Positions 14,040 through 22,069 of a stretch of DNA of 36,324 nucleotides are shown here, piece by piece (position 1 is the stretch's first letter; the number at the start of each line of letters is the position of its first letter). Location of the stretch: the NCBI GenBank assembly GCA_020443075.1, contig JAGRIU010000007.1:1-36324 (forward strand), read 5' to 3'. The notes beneath the pieces are model-generated. The model was not told the origin of the DNA, made no database searches, and was given only the letters and a program-made list of their open reading frames with translations. Origin of the DNA: Alphaproteobacteria bacterium (GTDB lineage: Bacteria; Pseudomonadota; Alphaproteobacteria; Micavibrionales; Micavibrionaceae). The translations under genes and the position numbers were made by a program.

Positions 14040-16232
14040 ATGACATCTTACTCTGGAATTTCCACTACGGGATCTGTATCTGACGTGGGCGAAGCAAATA
14101 AAGAAGCGAAAAAGCTTTATAAGAGAAAGTTTTTATCCTCTTCCGTACATATCTGGAAGAGCAAAATTAGCTGGCGCATTACGCTGTCGGCGTTTATGAC
14201 GATTTTGCTGGTTCAGACCTGTATTTTGAACTTTTCAAGTATGCACCGTTTTGAAACGCAAAAGCTTGATGAGCTGCGCGAAAGCGGGCATTCGTTTATT
14301 GTGCCTTTAGTTAATCTTAAAAAAGTGGATATGTATACTTCTCCGTTGGAAGAAATGTCATTGGGCCGACTTTTTTTACTGACCCGTTTGCGCGGTGTGA
14401 CGGTCTACGGTTCCGGTTTGACCGATGATTCTCTTGTGTTGATCAAAAGTTACGGCGAAATGCCGGTGACGACGCTTTTTGATCAGAATAATGTTCGTAA
14501 AACCTACCGCAGCGCTGATTATGGGCGTTATGAATTCGTGTCGACCGTTCCCAGTCCGTCGGGGACTTTCTATATGGTCGTGCGGATGGATTCCTCGCAT
14601 GTTCAAGGCCAGCTTTTCGATTTTGTCATGCAAACGATTTTGATCATGCTTTTGATGTCGGCTTTTGTAACAACGGTGCTTATGATTGCGCTCGGGCATT
14701 GGCTTTTGGAGCCTATTTTGTTTATACGCAGTTCTTTGCAGGAAGCCGCGCGCAATCCGGAGGATCCGGATTTGCCCGAATCGCCGTTTGATCCGAATGA
14801 CGAGATTGGCGGGGCGATCGATATTGCGCATAACCTGATTCGTCAGAATGCGGTGAATCTGAAGCATATTAAGAGTGCGGCCGAGGATAAAATCCACAAG
14901 CTGGCCTACTACGATACGCTGACGGGTTTGCCGAACCGGATTTTGTTTTTGCAAAGTCTGGCTGAGCGGGCACGCGAAGGCGGTGAAGCGAAGGCTTCAC
15001 GTTTTGCTGTTGTGGCTTTGGATCTTGACCATTTTAAGGATATTAACGATTCTATGGGGCATAATATCGGCGATGCGATCTTGCGCGGTGTGGGGCGTCG
15101 TTTGCGCGCGGCCATGCCCGAGACGGCCGTGGTGTCGCGCTCAGGAGAGGATGAATATTTCATTATGATGCCGTTGAGCGGGGATGTGGTGTCTGCACGC
15201 GATGTTGCCGAGCGGGTTATGGATGTTGTGCGCGCTGAGCCGTTTATGGTGTTTAACGAGAGTTTTCAGGTGCGCGCTTCTGTCGGGGTTTCAACGTTCC
15301 CTGATGATGGAACGGATCCGGATCAGGTTTTGAAAAATGCCGATATTGCGCTGAACCGGGCCAAGGAAGAGGGCCGGGATATTATCAAAGAATATTCCGA
15401 GGATTTCGACCGGGCTGTGCAGCAGCGTTTCCAGATGCTGCGTGATTTGCGCGATGCGATGGAGCACGATCAACTAGAACTGTTTTATCAGCCGCAGTTT
15501 GATCTTAAATCCGGTGCATTGATCGGGGCCGAGGCTTTGCTGCGCTGGTGGAAGCCGGATAATTCCAAGGAAGGCGGTAGCTTTATATCGCCGGGCGTCT
15601 TTATTCCGGTGGCCGAGCAATCGGGTTTGATTGTGCCGATCGGGCAGTGGGTGATGCGCGAGGCTTGCGAGATGGTCAAGAGCTGGAAAGACGAGCATGG
15701 TGTTGATATCCGGATTGCCGTGAACGTGTCGGCCTCGCAATTTATCCAGAGCGATATTTGCGGCTTTACGCAGCAGTTGCTCGATGAGGTCGGTTTGCCC
15801 GCTCATAAGTTGGAGCTGGAAGTGACGGAGAGCGTGTTTATGGATGATATCCAGCACACGATCCAGACGTTACAGAATTTACATGCGATCGGTGTAGAGC
15901 TGGCGATTGATGATTTCGGGACGGGCTATTCTTCGCTGTCCTATTTGCGGCAGTTTCCGATCGACCGGTTGAAGATTGACCAGAGTTTTATTCGTAATGC
16001 GTTGAACGATCAGGATGATGCGTCAATTGCGCGCACGATTATTGCTTTGGGGCGGGCGCTGGGCTTGAAGGTGATTGCGGAAGGCGTGGAGTCGATTGAA
16101 CACGAGAAATTCCTGACGAAAGAAGGATGTGACGAGGTGCAGGGATTCCGTTATTCACGGCCTGTTCCGGCGGGCGATTTTATCGAGTTTGCCAAAAATT
16201 ATAACGGCAAGCTTTCGAGCTTCTCTTCATAA
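14040..16232 (+). CDS. Membrane GGDEF-EAL protein, degenerate GGDEF, likely c-di-GMP phosphodiesterase
   Basis: A 730-residue protein (from the ATG at 14040; TTG at 14010 would add 10). It has two membrane segments, about 44-66 (WRITLSAFMTILLVQTCIL) and about 196-222, enclosing a periplasmic sensor region. A HAMP-like linker (about 223-285) leads to GGDEF (about 290-450). The catalytic GGDEF is replaced by GEDEY (369-373), so cyclase activity is unlikely. The EAL domain (about 480-725) keeps EAL (498-500), NVSASQF, EVTES, DDFGTGYSS (Asp624-Asp625), LKIDQSF, and EGVES, all needed for phosphodiesterase action on c-di-GMP. A GEDEF motif in Caulobacter PdeA binds GTP and activates its EAL domain, so a similar GTP-gated role is plausible. 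It likely tunes motility or adhesion. Confidence 0.92.
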   Translation: MTSYSGISTTGSVSDVGEANKEAKKLYKRKFLSSSVHIWKSKISWRITLSAFMTILLVQTCILNFSSMHRFETQKLDELRESGHSFIVPLVNLKKVDMYTSPLEEMSLGRLFLLTRLRGVTVYGSGLTDDSLVLIKSYGEMPVTTLFDQNNVRKTYRSADYGRYEFVSTVPSPSGTFYMVVRMDSSHVQGQLFDFVMQTILIMLLMSAFVTTVLMIALGHWLLEPILFIRSSLQEAARNPEDPDLPESPFDPNDEIGGAIDIAHNLIRQNAVNLKHIKSAAEDKIHKLAYYDTLTGLPNRILFLQSLAERAREGGEAKASRFAVVALDLDHFKDINDSMGHNIGDAILRGVGRRLRAAMPETAVVSRSGEDEYFIMMPLSGDVVSARDVAERVMDVVRAEPFMVFNESFQVRASVGVSTFPDDGTDPDQVLKNADIALNRAKEEGRDIIKEYSEDFDRAVQQRFQMLRDLRDAMEHDQLELFYQPQFDLKSGALIGAEALLRWWKPDNSKEGGSFISPGVFIPVAEQSGLIVPIGQWVMREACEMVKSWKDEHGVDIRIAVNVSASQFIQSDICGFTQQLLDEVGLPAHKLELEVTESVFMDDIQHTIQTLQNLHAIGVELAIDDFGTGYSSLSYLRQFPIDRLKIDQSFIRNALNDQDDASIARTIIALGRALGLKVIAEGVESIEHEKFLTKEGCDEVQGFRYSRPVPAGDFIEFAKNYNGKLSSFSS

Positions 16233-16277
16233 GATTTTGCATTGTCTTTATTGGACTGTCTGCCTATAAAGGCAGGT

Positions 16278-17621
16278 ATGAGCGCTATATCTTCTTTAAT
16301 TTCCAAAAAAACGACATCTTTTGCCGGAGCGGTCAAGGTTCCGGGCGATAAATCCATATCGCATCGGGCGTTGATGTTCGGGGCGCTGGCGGTGGGCGAG
16401 ACGATGATTAGCGGCCTTCTGGAGGGTGAAGATGTTCTGTGCACCGCCGAGGCTATGCGGGCAATGGGCGCGGATATCGAAAAGTGCTCTGATGGGCTGT
16501 GGCGGGTTTACGGCGTGGGTGTGGGCGGATTAAAACAGCCCGAAGCGCCCCTTTATATGGGCAATAGCGGGACGTCTACGCGACTTTTGATGGGGCTGGT
16601 GGCCGGGCATGATATTGAAGCGCGTTTTACCGGGGATGCCTCTCTTTCAAAGCGGCCGATGAACCGGGTGATCAAGCCTTTGGAGATGATGGGCGCGGAA
16701 TTTGAGGCATCCGAAGGCGGGCGTTTACCGCTGAGCGTCAAGGGCGCGCGCGATGTTCTGGCCATAGAATACCGTTTGCCGGTGGCTTCGGCGCAGGTGA
16801 AGTCGGCGGTTTTGCTGGCGGGATTGAATGCGCGCGGGACGACAACTGTGATTGAGGATAAACCGACGCGCGATCATACGGAGAAAATGCTGCGTGCGTT
16901 CGGTGTCAAGGTTTTGGTCGAGGATCTTGAGGATGGGGCGCAGGCGATCAGGCTTTTGGGGCAGCAAGAGCTTTGCCCCTGCGCGGTGGATGTGCCGGGC
17001 GATCCAAGTTCAGCTGCGTTTCCGGCTGTGGCGGCGGCGTTGATAGACGGGGCCGAGGTGCGTTTGAGCCGCGTGGGTGTGAATGAGCGCCGCGCGGGGC
17101 TTTACAAAACACTCAAAGAGATGGGCGCGGATATTTGTTTCGAACATGAGCGCGTCGAGGCCGGAGAAGAGGTGGCTGATATTGTGGTGCGCGGCGGGCG
17201 TCCCTTGCAGGGGATTACGCTTGATCCGGCGCGAGTGCCGAGCATGATTGACGAATTTCCGGCGTTAGCCATGGCGGCAGCCTGTGCGCAAGGTACAATG
17301 CATATGAGCGGGCTGGCTGAGCTGCGGGTCAAGGAAAGCGACCGTCTGTTGATGGTGGCTAAGGGGCTGGAGGCGTGCGGTGTAAGCCTTGAAATGGGCG
17401 AGGATAGTTTGACCATTCATGGGACCGGTAAACCGCCGAGAGGCGGTGCGACGATTGCCACGGCGCTTGACCACCGCATCGCAATGGCGTTTTTGGTTCT
17501 GGGCTGCGTCAGCGATGAGCCGATCAGCGTGGATGATGGAAGCCCGATCCAGACGTCTTTTCCGAATTTTATCGCATTGATGAATGATCTGGGGGCTGCT
17601 ATTGGTCCGGTGGATGCGTGA
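16278..17621 (+). CDS. aroA: 3-phosphoshikimate 1-carboxyvinyltransferase (EPSP synthase)
   Basis: A 447-residue shikimate-pathway enzyme joining PEP to shikimate-3-phosphate. Motifs are VPGDKSISHRALM near the start, MGNSGTSTRLLMGL in the middle, GDASLSKRPM, and the C-terminal VKESDRLLM and ALDHRIAMAF loops. The pattern LMGLVAGHD...TGDASLSKRPM resembles the class II, CP4-like alphaproteobacterial enzymes, but the active-site loop is GNSGTS with Gly where CP4 has Ala. This residue influences glyphosate sensitivity in the family. The ATG at 16278 follows AAGGCAGG; an upstream TTG at 16242 is less likely. Next on the strand is cmk, after a lipoprotein gene on the opposite strand. Confidence 0.95.
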   Translation: MSAISSLISKKTTSFAGAVKVPGDKSISHRALMFGALAVGETMISGLLEGEDVLCTAEAMRAMGADIEKCSDGLWRVYGVGVGGLKQPEAPLYMGNSGTSTRLLMGLVAGHDIEARFTGDASLSKRPMNRVIKPLEMMGAEFEASEGGRLPLSVKGARDVLAIEYRLPVASAQVKSAVLLAGLNARGTTTVIEDKPTRDHTEKMLRAFGVKVLVEDLEDGAQAIRLLGQQELCPCAVDVPGDPSSAAFPAVAAALIDGAEVRLSRVGVNERRAGLYKTLKEMGADICFEHERVEAGEEVADIVVRGGRPLQGITLDPARVPSMIDEFPALAMAAACAQGTMHMSGLAELRVKESDRLLMVAKGLEACGVSLEMGEDSLTIHGTGKPPRGGATIATALDHRIAMAFLVLGCVSDEPISVDDGSPIQTSFPNFIALMNDLGAAIGPVDA

Positions 17622-17626
17622 TGGAT

Positions 17627-18151
17627 TTATAGTTTCAGGCAAACACCGTCTAATCGTTCATATTCTGAATCCACGTTCACGAGACAAGCGTATTCTTGTG
17701 AGTAGGGATCGTCAAATCTTGCGATTTTGGGATCTGTTGAATTTTCCGGTGCGTCCAATTTTATGTTCTCATTAGAGACTTTATATAGTGTATAGCGGCC
17801 TTCGTACGTCCTTTTGCAAAGTTCATCTATGATTTTAGGGAATTCAGATGAGGGGCTGGAAGATATAAATATTTTAGGTTCATATGCGCTATAACTTGAG
17901 CAAGAGCCCGTATGACAATATTTGTCGTAGTCATCAGCGACAATAAAGTTGGCAATGTGTTCTTGCGTGTCACAGAGATAATACATCCCTCCGGTTTCCA
18001 AGGCTTTTTGGACTAAAATTTCTTTGCTATTTTCGGATTGAATGTAAGAAGCGTAGGGTTTGTTTTCTTCTGAAGGCGGCGATCCGCAACTCGCTAAAAA
18101 AATTGAGCTTAGGAGGGGTATGGTTATTTTAGGCGGTAGGAATTTACTCAT
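17627..18151 (-). CDS. Putative lipoprotein, function unknown
   Basis: A 174-residue protein with a lipoprotein signal: basic start, hydrophobic segment TIPLLSSIFLA, and lipobox LASC with Cys22 for lipid attachment. The mature part begins GSPPSEENKPYASYIQS and is rich in Ser, Asp, Tyr and Glu, with cysteines (YLCDTQE; KYCHTGSC; ELCKRTY; ACLVN; GVCLKL) that might form disulfides. I recognise no domain. The gene is clearly more AT-rich than aroA and cmk on either side and runs against them, an insertion into the usually adjacent aroA-cmk pair. Its stop lies 5 nt from the aroA stop. Location is the inner or outer membrane. Confidence 0.75.
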   Translation of the reverse strand: MSKFLPPKITIPLLSSIFLASCGSPPSEENKPYASYIQSENSKEILVQKALETGGMYYLCDTQEHIANFIVADDYDKYCHTGSCSSYSAYEPKIFISSSPSSEFPKIIDELCKRTYEGRYTLYKVSNENIKLDAPENSTDPKIARFDDPYSQEYACLVNVDSEYERLDGVCLKL

Positions 18152-18287
18152 TGTCTTTGAATCTCTGTTACGTAATTTTTATTTTTCAGAACTATAGATA
18201 ATTTGCTTGGAAGTCAATTCTTTTACGTTCGTAAATTTAAATGTTTTTTGCTTGTTAACTTGTCCAGTGATGTTTTAGGAAAGTGAC

Positions 18288-19028
18288 ATGGATAATGATA
18301 TTGTCATTGCGATTGACGGGCCGGCGGCGAGCGGGAAGGGGACTTTGTCCCGTGCGCTGGCCGAGCGGTTAGGGTTTGCGCATCTGGATACGGGCGCGCT
18401 CTATAGGGCTGTGGCGTACGAGGTTATGCAGGCAGGCGGCGATCCGGAGGACGAGGGCGATGCGCTGGCCGGGGTAGAGAGCCTCAAGGCTAAGCTTTCT
18501 AATCCTTCTATAAATATTTTACATAATTCAAATACAGGGGGAGGTAAGGAAGGAAACGCGGGGAGCGCGGGGGGGAGCGCAGATGTTCTAGGCAACCCCA
18601 TCCTAAAAGAAGACCATGTGGGTGGTGGGGCTTCGAAAGTTGCGGCGATTCCTTCGGTGCGGGCGGCGCTTTTGGATTTGCAAAGGGATTTTGCCGCACA
18701 TCCCGGTGAAGGCTTTGAGGGCGCAGTTTTGGACGGGCGGGATATCGGCACGGTCATTTGTCCGCAAGCGCCTGTGAAGCTGTTTGTTACCGCCAGTGAC
18801 GAGGTGCGGGCCGAGCGGCGTACAAAAGAGTTGCAATCCAAAGGGATAAGCGTTACAAAGGCGGCTGTTTTGAAGGATATGTGTGAAAGAGACGCACGCG
18901 ATGCTTCCCGTACGGAGGCACCGATGAAGCCGGCAGATGATGCGATACTTATTGATAGCTCCCATCTTGATCCTGCCGAAATGCTTGATAAGGCGCTCAA
19001 AATTGTTCAAGAGCGCTTGTCACTTTAG
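18288..19028 (+). CDS. cmk: Cytidylate kinase with Gly-rich insertion
   Basis: A 246-residue CMP/dCMP kinase. The N-terminus holds the P-loop (AIDGPAASGKGT, about 8-19) and LDTGALYRAVAYE. The CMP-binding region and the VLDGRDIGTVICP segment follow, then the LID and C-terminal SSHLDP helix. Typical enzymes have about 210-230 residues; here a Gly/Ser/Asn-rich stretch near residues 82-105 (NSNTGGGKEGNAGSAGG) is inserted before the LKEDHVGGGASKVAAIPSVR segment. The insert is in a surface loop of the NMP-binding part, so the enzyme is probably active. It precedes rpsA as in many proteobacteria, sharing the conserved aroA-cmk-rpsA-ihfB order. Confidence 0.95.
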   Translation: MDNDIVIAIDGPAASGKGTLSRALAERLGFAHLDTGALYRAVAYEVMQAGGDPEDEGDALAGVESLKAKLSNPSINILHNSNTGGGKEGNAGSAGGSADVLGNPILKEDHVGGGASKVAAIPSVRAALLDLQRDFAAHPGEGFEGAVLDGRDIGTVICPQAPVKLFVTASDEVRAERRTKELQSKGISVTKAAVLKDMCERDARDASRTEAPMKPADDAILIDSSHLDPAEMLDKALKIVQERLSL

Positions 19029-19031
19029 ATG

Positions 19032-19113
19032 CCAATTCTCATTCGATGAATGAGAATTGGGCCCTCAAACGCCGGGCATGCTTCGCGCTTACGCGCGGCC
19101 CGCAGTCGCGGGC
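19032..19113. other. Run of perfect hairpins between cmk and rpsA
   Basis: Three stem-loops in a row: CCAATTCTCATTC/GAATGAGAATTGG (19032-19044, 19048-19060; 13 bp, 3-nt loop), CGCGC/GCGCG (19084-19088, 19093-19097), and GCCCGC/GCGGGC (19098-19103, 19108-19113). None is followed by a T-run, so they are not plain intrinsic terminators. They could be a Rho-type or processing boundary, or a protective 3' end of the cmk transcript. Confidence 0.6.
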
Positions 19114-19125
19114 TCTGGGTTTAAG

Positions 19126-19201
19126 TGGTTAGATCAAGTCTTTGCTTTTTCTCTCATAGATCTTTGAAACGTGCCATTGGGGCACATGTTAACTCTAACC
19201 A
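19126..19201 (+). promoter_or_regulatory. Structured 5' leader of rpsA
   Basis: TGGTTAGA (19126-19133) pairs with TCTAACCA (19194-19201) and closes about 60 nt that include GTGCC/GGCAC (19171-19175, 19181-19185). The closing stem ends about 8 nt before the AAAGGA Shine-Dalgarno of rpsA. S1 is known to repress its own translation through leader structure in E. coli, so this may be a similar autoregulatory fold. The pairing is seen; the function is inferred. Confidence 0.5.
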
Positions 19202-19220
19202 TTATTAAAGGATAAAAAAG

Positions 19221-20993
19221 ATGGCAGGAGCAGCTGCACGTTTGCAGGATAATCAGGATTCAAAGGAGTTTGCCGCTCTTTTGAATGAATCTCTTAAAGA
19301 TCAAAACAGTTTTGTCGGGAGCGTCGTCAATGGTACCGTCGTTGCCTTGACCAGCGATTTCGCGATTGTCGATGTTGGTTTGAAATCGGAAGGGCGTATT
19401 CCGTTGCAGGAATTTTCCAAGCCCGGTGAAGATCCGGAACTGAAAGTCGGCGATGTTGTCGAGGTGTTTGTCGAGCGTATGGAAAACCGCCAAGGCGAGT
19501 CCGTGTTGTCCCGTGAAAAAGCCCGCCGCGAAGAAGTCTGGGCCGAGCTTGAAAAAGTCTCCGGCAAAGCCGAGCGCGTAACCGGCGTTATCTTTGGCCG
19601 TGTTAAAGGCGGCTTTACTGTGGATCTGGGCGGCGCTGTTGCGTTCTTGCCGGGTTCTCAGGTTGATATCCGCCCTGTGCGCGATGTTACGCCTTTGATG
19701 GGCACGCCCCAGCCGTTCCATATTCTGAAAATGGACCGTGCACGTGGAAACATCGTTGTTTCCCGCCGCGCTGTTTTGGAAGAATCTCGCGAAGAAGCCC
19801 GCAGCGATCTGATGGATAATCTGTCGGAAGGTCAGGTTCTTAAAGGCGTTGTGAAAAACATTACCGATTACGGTGCGTTCGTTGATCTGGGCGGCGTTGA
19901 TGGTCTGTTGCACGTGACAGATATTTCCTGGAAGCGCATTAACCACCCGTCCGAGGCTCTGCAAATCGGTCAAAGCGTTGACGTACAGGTTATTCGCTAT
20001 AACGAAGAGACACAGCGTATTTCTCTGGGTATGAAGCAGCTTGAAGCCGATCCCTGGAAGGATATCAGCGTTAAGTTTGTTCCGGGCAGCCGTCATCAGG
20101 GCCGCATTACAAACATTGCCGATTACGGCGCGTTTGTTGAGCTGGAAGATGGCGTGGAAGGTCTGGTTCACGTGTCTGAAATGTCATGGACCAAGAAAAA
20201 CGTTCATCCGGGCAAAATCGTTTCCACATCTCAGGAAGTTGAAGTCGAGGTTCTGGAAGTTGATGAAGACAAACGCCGGATTTCTCTGGGTCTGAAGCAA
20301 TGCCAGCCGAACCCTTGGGAGAAAATCGCTACCCAATACAAAGAGGGCGACGAACTCGAAGGCGAAATCCGCAACATCACCGAATTTGGTTTGTTTGTGG
20401 CTTTGGACGAGGAAATCGACGGTATGGTTCACTTGTCGGACGTATCCTGGGAAGATGAGAGCGAAGAGGCTCTGAAAGCCTTTAATAAAGGTGATAAGGT
20501 CAAGGTGAAAATCCTTGAAATGTCCCCGGAGAAAGAGCGTGTGGCGCTTGGTATCAAGCAATTGACCAACGATCCGTTCGAAGGCTCTATGGACGGTCTG
20601 AAGAAAGGCTCTGTTGTGACCTGTACGGTGACTGAAATCACATCCGGCGGGATCGAAGTCTCCGTCAATGATGATGTGAAGGGCTTTATCAAGAAGGCTG
20701 ATCTTTCCCGTGAGCGTTCCGAGCAGCGTCCGGATCGTTTTGCCGTAGGCGAAAAAGTCGATGCGAAAATTGTTTCGCTTGATAAGAAATCCCGTAAGCT
20801 TGGCTTGTCCATCAAGGCCCGCGAGGTTGATGAAGACAAACAAGCCATGCAGGAATTCGGTTCGACCGAGTCCGGTGCGTCTTTGGGTGACATTCTGGGC
20901 GCGGCTCTGAAAGAAAAAGAAGGCGCGAAAGAAGAAAAGCCCAAGAAAAAAGCCGCCTCTAAGAAGAAAGCCGAGGAAGGCAAAGAGGATTAA
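19221..20993 (+). CDS. rpsA: 30S ribosomal protein S1
   Basis: A 590-residue protein with six S1 (OB-fold) repeats: near 33-100, 117-182, 203-271, 288-358, 375-445 and 460-532. The third and fourth hold the strongest repeats (ITDYGAFVDLGGVDGLLHV and IADYGAFVELEDGVEGLVHV). S1 brings mRNA to the 30S subunit. A lysine/glutamate-rich tail (KEKEGAKEEKPKKKAASKK) extends beyond the last domain and is longer than in E. coli S1 (557 residues). The SD is AAAGGA about 8 nt before the ATG, behind the structured leader. The aroA-cmk-rpsA-ihfB order is the expected one. It is probably strongly expressed, with clear preference for common codons. Confidence 0.97.
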   Translation: MAGAAARLQDNQDSKEFAALLNESLKDQNSFVGSVVNGTVVALTSDFAIVDVGLKSEGRIPLQEFSKPGEDPELKVGDVVEVFVERMENRQGESVLSREKARREEVWAELEKVSGKAERVTGVIFGRVKGGFTVDLGGAVAFLPGSQVDIRPVRDVTPLMGTPQPFHILKMDRARGNIVVSRRAVLEESREEARSDLMDNLSEGQVLKGVVKNITDYGAFVDLGGVDGLLHVTDISWKRINHPSEALQIGQSVDVQVIRYNEETQRISLGMKQLEADPWKDISVKFVPGSRHQGRITNIADYGAFVELEDGVEGLVHVSEMSWTKKNVHPGKIVSTSQEVEVEVLEVDEDKRRISLGLKQCQPNPWEKIATQYKEGDELEGEIRNITEFGLFVALDEEIDGMVHLSDVSWEDESEEALKAFNKGDKVKVKILEMSPEKERVALGIKQLTNDPFEGSMDGLKKGSVVTCTVTEITSGGIEVSVNDDVKGFIKKADLSRERSEQRPDRFAVGEKVDAKIVSLDKKSRKLGLSIKAREVDEDKQAMQEFGSTESGASLGDILGAALKEKEGAKEEKPKKKAASKKKAEEGKED

Positions 20994-21025
20994 GTCCTAA
21001 AGAGGCTTTATCTTAGCTATTTTGG

Positions 21026-21057
21026 AAAGCCGTCCTTGGGTTTAGGGCGGCTTTTCT
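21026..21057 (+). terminator. Intrinsic terminator after rpsA
   Basis: AAAGCCGTCC (21026-21035) pairs with GGGCGGCTTT (21045-21054), 10 bp with one T-G wobble and a 9-nt loop, running into TTTTCTT. A typical terminator 32 nt after the rpsA stop. Confidence 0.85.
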
Positions 21058-21189
21058 TATGGATCCTTTTTTGGAAAAAGCTTTTTCTTTCAGAGCGTTC
21101 ACTCCTGAGGCCTGTAGAAAAAAAGAGTCGTTTTTCTTGACGGGCGGGGCGTTTATAGGGCAGTGTAGACTCACTTTCAGTTTATTTGT

Positions 21190-21215
21190 AAGGTCTTCTA
21201 AAGACTTGCTTTTTT
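21190..21215 (+). promoter_or_regulatory. Attenuator-like hairpin just before ihfB
   Basis: AAGGTCTT (21190-21197) pairs with AAGACTT (21201-21207) with one bulged G and a 3-nt loop, followed by GC and six Ts (21210-21215). The T-run ends only a few bases before the AAGGAC Shine-Dalgarno (21220-21225) of ihfB. It may be an attenuator or the end of a short upstream transcript. Confidence 0.45.
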
Positions 21216-21233
21216 GAAAAAGGACTTTGTGCG

Positions 21234-21524
21234 ATGACAAAATCGGAACTGATTGCCCGTTTGGCCGAGCGTAATCCTCATTTGTATTTGCGTGATGTCG
21301 AGCGCATTGTCGATACGGTTTTCGAAGAGATTACGCAGGCTTTGGCCGAGGGTGACCGCGTTGAGCTGCGTGGTTTTGGCGCATTTTCTGTGAAGCACCG
21401 CGAGGCTCGTACGGGTCGTAATCCGCGCACAGGCGCTGCTGTTTCTGTTGAAGCCAAGCGCTTGCCGTTTTTTAAGACAGGGAAAGGCCTGCGCGAGCGT
21501 TTGAACGGGCAAGAGAGTTCATAG
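21234..21524 (+). CDS. ihfB: Integration host factor beta subunit
   Basis: A 96-residue DNABII protein: [15 protein letters not shown] start, helix region [15 protein letters not shown], and the DNA-arm signature [21 protein letters not shown] with the intercalating Pro. IHF-beta pairs with IHF-alpha to bend DNA by up to about 160 degrees, and is often needed to loop sigma-54 promoters. The rpsA-ihfB neighbourhood favours IHF-beta over HU. SD AAGGAC about 8 nt before the ATG. A terminator ends the rpsA transcript and an attenuator-like hairpin sits before this gene, so it may have its own promoter and control. Confidence 0.95.
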   Translation: MTKSELIARLAERNPHLYLRDVERIVDTVFEEITQALAEGDRVELRGFGAFSVKHREARTGRNPRTGAAVSVEAKRLPFFKTGKGLRERLNGQESS

Positions 21525-21600
21525 AACGATTTTCTACGGGTCGGTTTTTTATTTATTTTCGGTGGTGTGTTTTTTGTAGGCGGGGTGTGGGTTTTTGTAG

Positions 21601-21676
21601 GGGCCCGGTTGTCTTTTCGTGTTCGTTCGGGCCCTAAGTTTTAGAGGCTCTTGCATGCTTGATAAGAGCCGTTTTT
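21601..21676 (+). terminator. Two hairpins between ihfB and lapA
   Basis: The first is GGGCCCG (21601-21607) with CGGGCCC (21628-21634) and a T-rich end (TAAGTTTT). The second is GGCTCTT (21646-21652) with AAGAGCC (21664-21670), followed by GTTTTT (21671-21676). The second is a good intrinsic terminator. Both probably separate ihfB from the following lapA-pyrF-trpF run. Confidence 0.75.
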
Positions 21677-21691
21677 AGGGGAGATTTTATT

Positions 21692-22069
21692 ATGATTGCC
21701 TTTATTCGTGGCTTGGTGGCTTTCTTTCTGGTTGTAGTTCTGACGGTTTTTGCGGTGGCGAATATGCATAGTGTCGATGTGTCTATGACCCCTGTGCATC
21801 AGCCGTTTCAAACCCCTCTTTATCTGATTGCTTTGGGATTTATGGCGGCCGGATTTGTGGTTGGCGGGTTTTTTGTCTGGCTGAACGGATCGGCGGGGCG
21901 TTCTCTTGGCCGTCAGCAAAAGCGCCAGATCAAAGTGCTGGAGAAAGAGCTTGGCCGTTTGCAAGAAGAAAGCGGGGGTGAGGCTTTCAATCCGTCTTCG
22001 GAGTTCTTTCCGGCCTTGCCGATCTCATCCTTGCCTAAGGCACAAAACCCTGCCATAAAAAGGGCATGA
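21692..22069 (+). CDS. lapA: LapA-domain small membrane protein
   Basis: A 125-residue inner-membrane protein. Two hydrophobic segments, about 5-23 (IRGLVAFFLVVVLTVFAVAN) and about 45-66 (LYLIALGFMAAGFVVGGFFVW), are followed by a basic helix (LGRQQKRQIKVLEKELGRLQEE) that looks like a coiled coil. This is the LapA/DUF1049 pattern. In E. coli LapA and LapB take part in control of LPS synthesis; whether the same holds here is inference. The ATG at 21692 fits the membrane segment; an upstream TTG at 21659 lies inside the terminator hairpin. Its stop overlaps the pyrF ATG, so pyrF is translationally coupled to it. Confidence 0.85.
   Translation: MIAFIRGLVAFFLVVVLTVFAVANMHSVDVSMTPVHQPFQTPLYLIALGFMAAGFVVGGFFVWLNGSAGRSLGRQQKRQIKVLEKELGRLQEESGGEAFNPSSEFFPALPISSLPKAQNPAIKRA

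Noticed and set aside
19071..19113. GCTTCGCGCTTACGCG hairpins as a member of the four-copy repeat family
   Set aside because: Only a short CGCTTACG resemblance. The structure is a set of separate short GC stems without the enclosing long arms.
19029..19220. tRNA gene between cmk and rpsA
   Set aside because: The stems do not form a cloverleaf and no acceptor stem or T-arm consensus is present.
19260..20171. Long minus-strand open frame opposite rpsA
   Set aside because: Antisense shadow of the S1 repeats; rpsA is certain by motif and neighbourhood.
21137..21171. TTGACG as -35 of an ihfB promoter
   Set aside because: No acceptable -10 at 16-18 nt; the TATAGG lies 11 nt away and TAGACT 23 nt away.
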